A DNA stretch of 64,000 nucleotides, taken from the NCBI RefSeq assembly GCF_963678635.1, contig NC_087067.1, positions 23,753,547 to 23,817,546 on the forward strand, in the 5' to 3' direction. The stretch comes from Symsagittifera roscoffensis (lineage: Eukaryota > Xenacoelomorpha > Acoela > Convolutidae). Of the stretch, positions 19,418 to 31,788 are shown in pieces. The position numbers and the translations under genes were made by a program. Every line of letters starts with the position of its first letter. Position 1 is the first letter of the stretch. The notes under the pieces were generated by a model. The model was not told the DNA's origin. It saw only the letters and a list, made by a program, of their open reading frames with translations, and searched no databases.

Positions 19418-22327
19418 TTATTCTTTTTAAATTATGACCGGCAGGACCGTTAACGAGCACTCCGCGGACGCTCATAATAACGCCCATAATAAGGCCCCAA
19501 CCGCCGGGGCGGAAGGGTAGTTCGGAACGCGGAAGCCTCTCCCGATTCCCGTGAATAGCTTTTTAACCTAGTTAAGACCGACAATTCACGAAACAGGAAG
19601 GGTAGGGGGATTCGCGGTCCCGTCATTTCCTGAGTGGTACGTGACCAAAAACACTTAAAGATATACAAGAAACTAAATAAAAAGTAGTATAGTACCTAAG
19701 AAAAACAAAAAACATAAAAAAAACCCTAAAACACCAAATACAGTAAAAAAAAGTATAAAATCAGTAGAAATCATCCCCCAGACGAGATGTGATCCGACCC
19801 TCCCGTTTGTTGTTGTTAGATATATTGTTGTTAATGGCATTTATATCAGTTAAGATCGTTACGATCAATTGTGTGGCCTGTTTGTGTCGCTTGTACTGTA
19901 GGGTTGTTTGGGTATTTAAGCACGTTAATAATAATTTGCGCTCAATCCGGAAGGGTCTTGGGATTAGTGAAGAAGACTGATCCGGCAAGCAGTTCAAGGA
20001 GCGACAAGAAGGGGCTCAAGGACAACAACAAAGGACTGTTGGGTATCGTTAAAAGTTTTGTATCCCTTTTGGTACAAAAAGAAAGATGTTACTATGTGGG
20101 GGGCTCGACAGTGACTGCACTGTAGTGACCCTTCACCGAACTGCGAGTTTCCGCGTTAAGCACATAATCGGGAGATTGAAAAAACCAGGAGGGGTATACT
20201 ATTACAAGTATTATTTTTCATAGAGCCTATATTTAAACTCCTATACCGTTTTTCTGTAAAAAAAACACACTAAGCAGACCGGTTTTAGGGTCAAAATAGC
20301 GATAATTTGATCCCCCCACAAATCGCGATTTTTGAGATATCGACATTTTTTAAAACGGTAAAAAGCGCTAGATTAGTGAGTTACACCGTAGCTGTACTAG
20401 TATAATAGGTAGAGCCGGTTAAGTTTCGTTCAGAAGTGGTTGGAATTAATTGGGTACCAGAAACCGAATCAGGACAGTAAAAATTGTTGTTCGGACAACT
20501 TTCACTAGTGAATCGACAGGTTTTAAAACCCGTTTGCCGATAACGTTCCGGGTTACAGTGAAATCGAACTTAACGTGTTTGATTTAGTGGATTCATCAAT
20601 CCGGAGGGATCCGAATAGCATTGTTTTTGGCACATTGTTTCAGCTGGAACGCTTTAGATCGGGTTTTTTTGCATCAAACTAGAAAAGTATAGGCCTTCCG
20701 AGCTCGGATCAATAAATTTTAGGTCGAAAAGAACACAATTGCAAAAAAAAGTTAGGCGGAACCTATAAGAGAGAAAATTTTTTGATTTTAGACAAAGACG
20801 TTTTTGTTAATAACTTTGGAACTACTGGACAAATCCAGTTGATCTTGGCACCATTATATCAAAAATTAGGTGCGCTTACTCATAGAATTATCAATTATTT
20901 GAAAGTATAAGCCTGAAAATTTTTTAAGATTGTTTTTAGCAAATTCACTAATTCGGGAAGGTAGACCCTTCACGTTTTATAAATTTTTTTTGGAAAGCCC
21001 TTACACCCCTACCAAAGGGTAGCAACGGTTGAATAAGACATTTTTACAAGGTTCTAGAGGAAAAAAGATGGCTAAGGGAACAAGAAAATCATGGTCGGGT
21101 AGAAACTGGGCTAGTAATAAGACCCTTCACAGTTAAGGTGAATTGTCAAATAAGAGGCTTAGCTTCAATCCGGAAGGGTATAGGAAAAGAAAATACACCC
21201 TTCATATTTAGTAAAACAATATAATAGCATCGGAGAACGTATCCGGAAGGGCATCGGGTGAAAGTTTTGAAAGTCTCTAAAGAGTTATTTTTATAAAACC
21301 GGAGGGGTCCCAATCCGGAGGGGTCCCAATTTTGCCAATCCGGAGGGGTCTTAATTTTGCCAATCCGGAGGGGTCCTGTTTTTGCCAATCCAGAGGGATC
21401 TTGTTTTTGCCAATCCGGAGGGGTCTTAATTTTGCCAATCCGGAGGGGTACCAATTTTGTCAATCCGGAGGGGTCTTGTTTTTGCCAATCTGGAAGGGTA
21501 CTATTTTTGTTAAGACTTAAGTAGATAGAAGAAAAGAAAATAGTGTAAGGTAATAGTTTATTAAAAGACAGGCTAGGAACCAGTGACTGCACTGGTAACT
21601 TGCCTTTCATAAAAGACCAGACTATAACAAGACAGGTCTAATCTCGGATATTCGCGACACTAAGTCTAAATTGAAAAAGAGTTTGTAACTGATTTGTGTG
21701 GATGGAAACCCAAATCGTTTTTGGGAAAGTGATTAACCTGAGGATTTTAGTAGGTCTAGCTCGGGCAATCCGAATACAGTAAGGTAACACAGGATTCGAT
21801 GGGTGCAATTGACGCCCACTTGAGAAAAGTTTTGTCTGTTTGGTGCAGCACCGAACAGGGAAAGCTCTTACTTTAAAAACAAGTTCGACTATCATATTGC
21901 GACTGACTAAAGTTCAAAACACATACGTTTTTCATTGAAATTAATCTCGTTTTCTTCATTTTTGGTTTTAATTAAATAATATTTGTGCTTGATTGGTTAG
22001 TTAGAACACTATCTTCTAAATATATTGATATCATCAGACTGTGCTAGCTTCATATTTTGCAACTAATAATCGATCATTGTGAATAATTTGTATACACGCT
22101 GTACTGCGATAACTTACAAGGATTCGTGGTCATTAATTAAGTGTAACTTTTGGAATTTATTGTGTTGTGTTATTATTATCAGTAGTCAGACCAAAAGGAC
22201 ACTAGCAATTGAATTGAGTGTATAGGCAGTAAGAATTGATAAATTGAAAACGAGTTTAGACAAGTCAAGGATACCAAAACTAGGTGATAGATACAGGAAA
22301 TTCATACCAGAGAAATAGAGAAAAGCA
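19418..22327 (+). other. Copy B leader (5' untranslated region)
   Basis: About 2.9 kb with no convincing gene. It holds TAGCTTTTTAACCTAGTTAA at 19557-19576 (shared with C and in part with A), an A-rich tract (about 19676-19755), GACGAGATGTGATC at 19781 (shared with C), GGACTGTTGGGTATCGTT ending at 20050 (shared with C, in part with A), scattered CCGGAAGGG/CCGGAGGGG motifs, a 25-bp minisatellite (21298-21500), and two perfect small palindromes around GTGACTGCAC (20108-20123 and 21579-21596). Homology to the C leader proves the two copies are one family. Confidence 0.7.
21298..21500. repeat. 25-bp minisatellite in copy B leader
   Basis: About seven to eight units of the type CCAATCCGGAGGGGTCTT followed by a short A/T-rich stretch ending TTTTG. 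The core CCGGAGGGG also occurs singly elsewhere in this leader (near 19935, 20600, 21163 and 21243). Confidence 0.9.
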
Positions 22328-25300
22328 ATGAGTGACCCTTTTGTGGAAAGGATCACACGAACCCGGACCGACAAAGGGAAGAAAGTTTCAGACATAATGG
22401 TTGAAACCAGGAGTCAAAAGTCATCAGAGGACAAAAGGCAAGATTAGAGGCAGAGGTCCATTTGGACCCTGCCATGTATGAGAACCAGGACGGATATGGA
22501 CCGGAAGGGAGATGAAACAGAAGATTGGCGAGTGAATCTACTCCGGTAGAACAAGGCCAAGATTTTTCCACTTCTACCAGGACCTTGGATTGAGAAGAGA
22601 TGTCCGAACTGTCCGACATCTCTACTAAAAAAGTGGCGACTACAAGATCACCCACAGACAACACCATGATGGTTGGCATGACGGAAAAACCGGCAACGTC
22701 CTCATCATTTTCAGAAAGAGTGAAGAACAATTTAGGAAATTTGTTTCCATTTACTATGGGCAGGGGTACAGGCGATGAAGCAGAAACCCAGGAAGAAGAA
22801 GAGGACGATGAAGGGCAAGATGACTTTGGATCTCAAGTCAGCCTTAATAGCTCGACTCAGGAGAATGGTGCATACACCGATAGATAGACTGGTACCATGG
22901 ACCAATTTGGTGTGGTGAGGACAATAAGCAATACCACAAAGGATCAGGCCAGTCAGGAGACTTTGTGAATATGACGAACTCAGAAACGCGAACTGGGCAG
23001 AGTAGGAACACAGGGCTAAGCAATGCACCGGCGGATCCAGAGGTGGATAGTGGAAAGACATCGAGCCAGAGAATCAAAGCCCGAATCTCGACCAGCGCCA
23101 AGCTACCTGGGATCGACAGGGTGACACTGCCACTTGTGACGCGTGAATGAAAGAAATGGAAAGGGCAGTCCACGTCGAGAGAGAACGTTTGCGGGAAGAG
23201 ATCAACGGGAAGGGAGGCTGAGCAAAAAGAGTTACGATTGAGCGGGAAGGGAGGCTGAGCAAAAAGAATTACGATTGAGAGACGACATAGAGAAGTTGAG
23301 AATTCAACAAGAGCAGACTCTTGGGACTCTTGACACAAAGATAGATGCGATGATGGAGAGGCGAACTCAGGCTATCATGGATAGGTTGGATGAGCTACTA
23401 GGCAGCAGAAGTGGATCAAAAAATGGGGAATCGAACTCAGTAGAACCCGGTAGGGAGCCGAGGGTGAACTTCAACGAGCAGCAGAATAGGAGAAGGACAT
23501 ATAGACCCACTAGAGAAAGGGGCAGTTCATCAGGCTATACCACAGGGGACAATAGACCACGGGGCCCAAACATCAAAGGAAGGTCACATGGCAACAGACA
23601 GACCTCAAACGAACGAACGACGCAAGATACACATGCGACTGGGAGATGTGATTTCAGGAACACGAGTCATGCGAGCCAAGGGAGAAAGAATCCCGGCGAG
23701 TCGGACAGGAGGGAAAATCCGGAGCCCTTATCAGGGGGCGAAGATACTCAGGCGGGGCATTCAAGAGACGCTGCATCAATGGCCACAGCCTTTGAACCTC
23801 TGAACAGGTCCTTGGAAACGTTTCTTACGAGGTTATCTAGAACCAATGAACGAAGTGAAAAGTCCAGAAGAGTTTACAAGAAACCAAGATCCTATAAAGA
23901 CGAATCTGATGGCTGTATTGATACCTGGATAAAGGTAATGAAACTGCATTTTGAGGAAGAGGACTTGTCAGAAAGACAACAATGCAGTGCGCTTACCAGC
24001 AACCTGGAAGGGACAGCCCTGATATGTGCGAGACACTGCTGAGAAAATCTTTGAAAACTTGTTAAATCGTTTCAGCTCAGGAGTGCAGGGACACCAAGCA
24101 ATGATGCGCTTCGAGAAACGGAGGCAACGTGAAGATGAGACGATAGACAAGTTTCTAGACAATCTGGAAATGCTGAGAAGGCGTAGACAACCAGATGAGT
24201 CGAACAGAAGGATGAACCTGGCAGTAGCCTCAAAATTTATCGATGGTGTGACGAATGATGAACTTCCAACAATGTTGGCGACACATTACACACCACTTTC
24301 AACCAATGCGCCGACACCAGAGGAGTTGAGACTCAAGTCAAAAGAATATCTTTTGCTGAAGCCTCCATCGAGATCTGGATATTATAAAAACAATTATGAC
24401 AATTTTAACAATGGACCAGGAAACCAAGGAAACAACTGGTACAAACCAAGGGACGATATAGACAAGAGATGCTCTCCTTTAAATTGCAGTTCGACGGATC
24501 ATCATCTGTCAGCATGTCCAACTTACAAACAGTGCATGAAAGCAATAGGCTTTAGCCTTGAGGATGAAGATGCGTCACAGATTGATCAGGAAGATTTCAT
24601 GAGAGGAGTAATTGCGAAATTCGGCCCAAGGTGTTTCTTTTGTAAATTGGAAGGTCATTTTAAATCAGATTGTCCACAATTCTGGGATACTGTGGCAGCC
24701 GTCAAGCATCCACGGCATGAGGAAGCTTTATTGGGTGTGAAAGCCAGCAAGGCTCGCCTGTTGAGTGAAGCGAAGGCGCGCAGAAGAGAAAAACCGCAAG
24801 AGCTGGCAACGAAGAAGATGCAGGTGGTAATGGAAGAGATACGTGAACCGGAACCGGTGACTGCAGTGGATGACTTCAAGATCGACTATAGGGCACGCGA
24901 GGGATGCTCTAAACAGAGTCCAGCAGGAATTGGTAACGGAGGAGATCGAACAAAAGGTGCAGCTCGAATTGGAAAATGAAAAAATTCAGGAAAAACTGAA
25001 CGCCTTCGAGACATCAGAAGTCAAAGAAACGAAAGCACCGAGCAGTTTGAGCATGAAATTAAATGTGATCTCCGGGAAAACGTTCGGTATGGTGCAGCAG
25101 GGAAGTAAAAAACAATCAATAATATCGGTAGCGGGACACCAGGTAATCAGAAATCTGAGTGAACCGTCAGAATTCACTTTGATACATATGCAGATTATCT
25201 GAGACAGGTGGAGCCACGTTTTGAGTCAAGAGCTGTGCGACTGCTACTAACAACGGGTGGCCCTCGAATAAGGAAACTTCACGGGCGCTACGTGGAACTC

Positions 25301-28195
25301 TATGGACCATATCAAGTGATGCTGAACGTGGACGGGATCAGTATCTACAATTAGACCCACGTGACGACAGACAGTGACCAAATAGGGCAAATCTTAATGG
25401 GTGAAGAAGAGCTTAAAGTCCGTAGGATAGGTCATGACGCCATGATGGAACAAGACGCGGTTCACATTGGATACGAAGCAGATCCGAAAAAATCTCCGAC
25501 TAGCGGCAGACAATCGAGGAACGATTTACGTATCCGGAAGGAAACCAATAACGGTCCTCCACATGGGAGGACGAGATCTTTGGATGAGCTTCCTGTTGGT
25601 AGAGAATTTGGACGGCTCCGGTCAGTTCATCTTGGGCAGAGATTTCGTCAGGAATTTCGATGTGATGATTGACTTGAACAACGGCCTAATAAGGATTAAA
25701 AACCCGGACCGGAAGTATGTTAAGAAACCAGTTAATAGGATAAAAACAGATTAAAACAAGGTACCAATCTTTTTAGACAGAAAGGTAGAACTAAAGCCGG
25801 GACAAGCTGTAGTAGCAATTTTTGAAATGAAAAATTTAAAATCGTTAAAGGATAACAAACAGGTTTGTTTTGTACCGAACCCAAATAGTCAAAGTTCAGT
25901 GGTTTTAGGCCGGAGCTTATCGGTAACTCGAAACGGACTGTGTGTGTCGGTGTGTTGTTGAACACAACTGGACACCACGGTTTCAATCCAGCGTGGAAAG
26001 AAGCTTGAATACGCTTTTCCGATGAGGACCGACTATGAAGAGACACAAAACTTGAAGAGATATAATGTGAAAGACTGCCGTTATCATGCCAATAAAGATA
26101 TAATTTCAAACAGAATTAATGGGTTAAAATCTATTCAAAATTTCGTTTCAATGAAATCCGAAACGGACGACGGAATTTTCCGGAACGCCCCTCGTCATAT
26201 GAACTAGAATCTGACAAACCGGTTTTGCTAGAAATAGAACACTTAAAAGAGAAAAGGCGGATATCGGTTGTTGTAACTTCGTCGAACACGAAATCTAACT
26301 GGAGGAAGGCTCCGTTCCCCATAGGGAAGGCGCAAGACGAATGACACCACATAAATCGGAAGCGTGCCGGGCGGAGATAGAAAAGTTGCTCGAATACGAC
26401 ATGATAGAACCCTCGAAATCGCCGTGGGCTTGCGGGGTGGTCATGGCAAAAAGAAAGGGGCAGCTTAGTTTCTGTTGCGACTTTCGTTCGTTGTACGCGG
26501 TGACAATAAAAGACGCGGACCCGATACCGCGAATAGACGAAAGCCTCTGGAAACTAGGTGACGCCAAGTTTTTCACCACTCTGGACTTCTGGCAGGTCCC
26601 TCTGCGGAAGAAAGACAGAGAGAAGACCGGATTTGCATGTGAATTGGGGTTGCACCAGTGGAAGAGGATGCCCTTTGGCTTGTGCAACGCAACGGCCACT
26701 TTTCAAAGACTGATGGCTCAGGCTTTGACCAGAGTGACTAAGAAGTACGGGAATCTTGTGATGTGTTACGTGGATGATGTGGTCATAGCAACACCCACCC
26801 TGGAAAACCACATTGATCGGCTAGAGGAGGTCTTTGGCTGCATGAAAAGAGCAGGCTTGAAATGTAAACCATCGAAATGTGAGATACTCAGAGATTCGAT
26901 AAAGTATTTAGGGAGAATTGTGGACAGGCATGATGTGAGGCCGGACCCGGAAGCAGTAGGGGCTGTGTTAACATGGAAGGCTCCAAGAACGGACACACAA
27001 CTCATGAGCTTCCTCGGATTCGACAATTATTACCGTGAGTTCATAAAGGGATATGCAGACAAGGTGTATCCAATGCAGAAGATGATGCGCAACAAAGGAA
27101 AGAAGTTCGAATGGAACGAAAAAGCACTACCTGCCTTCGAGAATATAAAGCAGGAACTGTGCCAAGCGCCAGTGCTAGGCATGCCTACAGAAAAGGGCAT
27201 GAATGTTCTTGACTCAGACGCATCAGTAGTAGCCATCTCAGGAATACTGCATCAGGAGCAGGAATGGAATGGAAGAACAGTTCTCCGTCCCATTGCATAT
27301 GGCAGTAAGGTGTTAAGTGACACTGAGATGAAATATGGTGCACCCAAAGCAGAAATGTTTGCAGTAGTCACATTCGTGGAAAAGTACCGCGCATAGCTGG
27401 GGAGCGCTCCCTTTAAGTTACGCGTGGACAACAGAGCGTTACCTGGTTGAAGACATACTCGATGGATCATAGTTATATTGGTAGATGGATAGTGAGATTA
27501 GATGGCTACCACATGATAATCGAGCACAGGATGCGTGACAAACACCAGAATGCTGAGAGCCTCAGCAAGAAGACCGAGTTCTATGAAAGATTGGAACAGA
27601 AGCAAGCCAATCAGGCAGAAATAAAGGAAGGGTTCTCGTTTCTGGACAAAGAAACTTACGAAGCGCTTCCCTTGACGAGATGATTGGACAAGTCTGGACA
27701 TCCAATTCCAGGATATCCAGAGTTACCAATAGAGAAAGCAGCCGAGATTATGTTTCTATTCAAGAAGGACCCGGTGCCCTTGGATCTGTTGCTGCGCTCG
27801 AACCTGGTCCAGCAGGAACTCTCTCGCATGAACATAAACAGCCTCTCAATATTGGATAAAACAGTGCAGGTCACACCGCAAGTGATGCGGATGCTGGGTG
27901 GATTGTTGGAGAGAGAAGTGAGCAGAGATGACGCCGAGTGGGCGGCAGCCATGGCGTCACTGGCAGTCTGCGAGAAGGTGAAGATCATGCAGTCAAGACG
28001 ACAACACAAAGAAAATGATTGGGATTGTAAGACTATAGTTCAGCAACTAGGGTCCTCGATACCCCAAAACGTCTTGACAAGCACATCATACAAACGGAAA
28101 GAACAGGGGAACGATACGCAAAAGAAAACCGTTACCTTTGAGGACCAGGATAAGGAAGGTGAGAAGGTTGAACGAAACCTGGGGCAAGATTGATT

Positions 28196-28270
28196 GTCCG
28201 GGGAGACGAACAGTGAGAAGATCCGACGAGTTCAGGATCAACACCCGGGACAAGAAAGTTTGTCCGGGGA
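28196..28270 (+). promoter_or_regulatory. Internal polypurine-tract-like motifs, RH-IN linker (copy B)
   Basis: TTGTCCGGGGAG at 28194-28205 and TTTGTCCGGGGA at 28259-28270. Same linker location as in copies A and C, although the surrounding protein sequence is poorly conserved. Confidence 0.5.
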
Positions 28271-30790
28271 CTGATGTAGATGAAAAAGTTGCTGATGAGA
28301 AACAGGACCTGGAGAATAAAATTGTGTCCACGGAGTTCAGATGGATGCGAAGAACGCACAGAACTGATCCGGAGGAGGGAACAAGCTCCATCGCAGACTC
28401 CTCAATGGATGACAACTCCCGGAACTCAGGAATCAACACCTATTCAGACAGGAACTCGAGCTCAGGATCAGACATGTCAGAGCTAGCGATCCACACACTA
28501 TTGGTGGAAACTCGAGCAAGGGATCTGGATAGGGAGGTATATCAAGACCCTGGCAGTGATCGCTACCTCATACCAGGTGAAAGTGTCTTTGACAACGCAA
28601 CAGATGATCTGGAAACAATAGCATTGTCGAAACTTTCGATAAGCTTGTTGCCGCAAAAAGAGGTAATCAGGACTGATCTTCAACCGTTCAAGCAAGAAAC
28701 ACAACCATTGGCGAAGATTTGGTGCGTTAAGATGGAATATGACACGAATCAGCCATATGAAATGAATTGTCAGATGAGGGTCATGAAGACGTACTTGAAG
28801 GCGAGATACAGACTCTCGGACCTACTAAGAGCACAGAGAAATAACCGCATGACGAGCAACCTGAAAAGAAGGATTGAAAATGGAGCTCCGGACAAAGGCG
28901 ATCTGGAGGAAGACAGTTATCGCATTCTGAGACAGTACTTTATGCAGAAAGAGGGGAGGTTATATGTGAACAAGGACGGGATCGTGGCTTGCAAGAGAAG
29001 AGAAGAGGACAGAGTCCTGTACAAATACAATGAGATAGTGTTGCCACAACTCTATCAAACAGAACTTTTATATAGGTCACATGATCAGATGGGCCATCAG
29101 GGAATCGACAAAGTATACCAGAGAATTCTGAAACGCTTTGAGTGGCCTGGAATGAAAAAGGCATGTGAGCAGTGGATAACAGCACGTCTGTCATGCCAAC
29201 GGGTCAAGGATCCAAGGAAGTTGAGTAATCTGAATCTAACGAGATGGTAGAGATTGATCACCAAGAGATATGCATGACAGACAGTGGTTATAATCAAGTC
29301 TTAGTCATGATAGATCACTTCCTTCACGAAGTATGCAGAGGCCGTGCCCTGTATAACTGCCTCAGCAGAAGAGACATGCGATCACCTAATCAACACGTGG
29401 AAGCAAGACATTGTTGTCCGATGACGTTTCAATCGGATAACGGAACAGCTTTCGTCGGAGAACTTACGAAAGAGCTCATGCGACGTTCGCAGGTGGCTCA
29501 GGTCCACTCCACGACATACCATCCCCAGACGATTGGCTTAGTGGAAAAGCAAAATAGAACGTTAGTGTCGATGTGAGGGTATATTGTTCCAGGTACATGA
29601 ACGATTGGGACAGATATCTTCCACAGATGATGTGAGCTTACAATAGCACGCATTACTCCACCACCGGAGTAAGTCCACACATGATGCTAAATGAACACGA
29701 GAAGTCTTTGCCCTTGACTTTCTTTTACCCGGAGTATGAGGGGAAGAAAACATCACCACAAGTCTATGTAAGGGATGTGATTAGACGTCAACAAGAGTTA
29801 AACGAATTTTGTAGACGGAACACTCAGCAGGCACAGACAAGGCAGAGGAAAAGATTCGATAAAAAGTAGCTGGTGAAAAAGTTTACTCGGTAGGAGACTA
29901 CGTATGGGTATTTCAGAACGTCATACCACCCAAAGGAACGAAAAAGCTCCTAAAAGGGGGAGGAGACCCTTCATGATTACGGAAGTGCACCAGGAGGGCA
30001 ACTTTATAGACTGAGTACAAGCAGAGCCGCTCACTATGAGAACAACAAGCCACGCAATCCATCGACAGAGGACTGGTGTATACCTGCAGACATGGAAGAG
30101 GGGGATTATCTGATGATGGACCCTGCTCGTGAGGTCAACGAGAAGGGCACCAGGGAAAAGAACGATGGAAATTAAGTCGTAGAGGAAGGAACAAGTCCAC
30201 CACTGGACCTAGATCCCAACGAAGTGATCGAAGCAGATGAAGAAACCTTACTCTACGCAGTGGAGGACTGGCAAGACCCCGAACAAATGGAGGTCCGCAA
30301 GAATTTGGAGCCGGATCCTCCGTTTACGATACATACTCGACAGATTGACAGGACAATACTCACGAAGAAATATAATCCTTACGGAGAAGACTTCCTAGTG
30401 GACAGGATAGATCTAAAGATGGTAGTGGAAGAAGTAGTGGGTCTAGAAGAAATAACTGTGTCACAGGACATTGACATAGTCGATGATCATGACGAGGAGT
30501 GGGTCGATGACCGGTCCAAGCCCGAGGTAGAATTCGACGACGAGCAACAGCAGTCATATGAACAAGATTTGACGAACTTGCGTGTCTTGGAATGGCTGAA
30601 CGAAATGACTTGGGACCCAAAAGAGACCAGTGTCACGATTCAAGATGTAGATCGTGGGAGCATTAAATACGTAAAAACCGAAAGGGATGATCCCTCCTGG
30701 GCTGCACAGGAAGGACCATTACTCATTCCGGCTTCCAACCTCGATTTGATATCCGGTATGCGATCGACGGGGACGTCGATGGGTATTTTT

Positions 30791-30800
30791 GTCCGGGGAG
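30791..30800 (+). promoter_or_regulatory. Internal polypurine-tract-like motif before the macrodomain (copy B)
   Basis: TTTTTGTCCGGGGAG followed by TTGGGGTAGG. It matches the A and C sites at the same place in the gene. Confidence 0.5.
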
Positions 30801-31386
30801 TTGGGGTAGGACTTATCCTCACTGAGAATTTGTTTAAAAAAATTAAGAATAGCAAGAGAGACAGGTGATCTAGAAGCAGAAACAGACGAGGACCCTAAGA
30901 AAACGGACATAGGGAGAATAGTTGAGTCATATTTTAACTTACCAAATGAATACTCAAGTATCATAACGTTGACAGATAGTGATTTTATACTCACGAATAA
31001 AACATGTGCGATAGCGATCACAGCAGACATGAGTTTTAAGACAGCGTTAGCAGTGGATTTTAAGAGAGAATATAAAAACATAGAAATCCTTTGGAAGCAG
31101 AGGCCTGGAATAGGAGGCGTAGCAGCTTTGTCTCTGGCGGCGTCACAGATACCGGGAAAGTAATTATGCTTCTTGGTGACGAGGGCGACGGAGAAGCGGC
31201 ATGTGGACCCGGAAAGTCTAGTCTTGTCCTTGAGAGACTAGATTGAGCGACTTCCTTGTGGAAAGGGAAGTGAAGGAACTCTCGCTTCCAGTGTACGATC
31301 CGAGCCGAGGAAAACTGCATCCACGAGAGCTGTATGCACTGATACACGTAATCTTCTCTGATTCTAGAATACAAGTATACTTAATT

Positions 31387-31788
31387 TAAGTATAGTCTGA
31401 GTTTAGGCTGAATGCAGGAAGACGTCATACTAAAAGTTTGTTGTGTGTGATATGTGTATTATATTTTGTTATGTGTTATGTTTTTAAGACCCTGGGTAAG
31501 AAGGAATAAGTGACCATAAATAACCGAATGACGATCTTAGGAATAGATCCGAAATTTGGACTGTCCATTCTTAGGTCGAATTCAAAAATTTTAGCAACGA
31601 ATTGGTTTTAATAAATTTTAGAATCAAAATTGTTTTATCTGACTGTTTTAAATAAATTTTAATATAAAATTAGTGTAAAGTTGACAAATGTGATATTCGC
31701 GACCTCTTTTCTAGATCCTGATTGATCATTTAATCATTCACTGGATTTCAATTCATCAAACTGATAAAAGAATCGAATCCGAAAGAAC
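31387..31788 (+). other. Gap between gag-pol and ORF2 with splice-acceptor-like site (copy B)
   Basis: A/T-rich 0.4 kb with no gene. CGCGACCTCTTTTCTAG ends at 31714 and is followed by ATCCTGATTGATC, closely matching copy C, 74 bases before the ORF2 ATG at 31789. The rest of the gap is poorly conserved, so this block stands out. Confidence 0.5.

Larger units (their letters stand above)
22328..31386 (+). pseudogene. gag-pol: Copy B gag-pol remains, heavily broken
   Basis: The same gene plan as copy A can be followed along the plus strand. Start ATG at 22328 with IMVETRS like A's NMVSTRS; capsid-like region (about 23800-24360); zinc-knuckle region (about 24470-24680); protease region (about 25400-25600); reverse transcriptase with YVDD near 26770 and TPTLENHI; RNase H with LDSDAS near 27215; linker with two polypurine-like motifs; integrase (about 29050-29560); GPY/F-like region near 29940; and the macrodomain-like end (about 30969-31386). 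Across the gene there are well over ten breaks, so it is a fossil. Similarity in RT is higher to copy C (shared DTQLMSFLGF, RDSIKYLGR) than to copy A. Confidence 0.92.
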
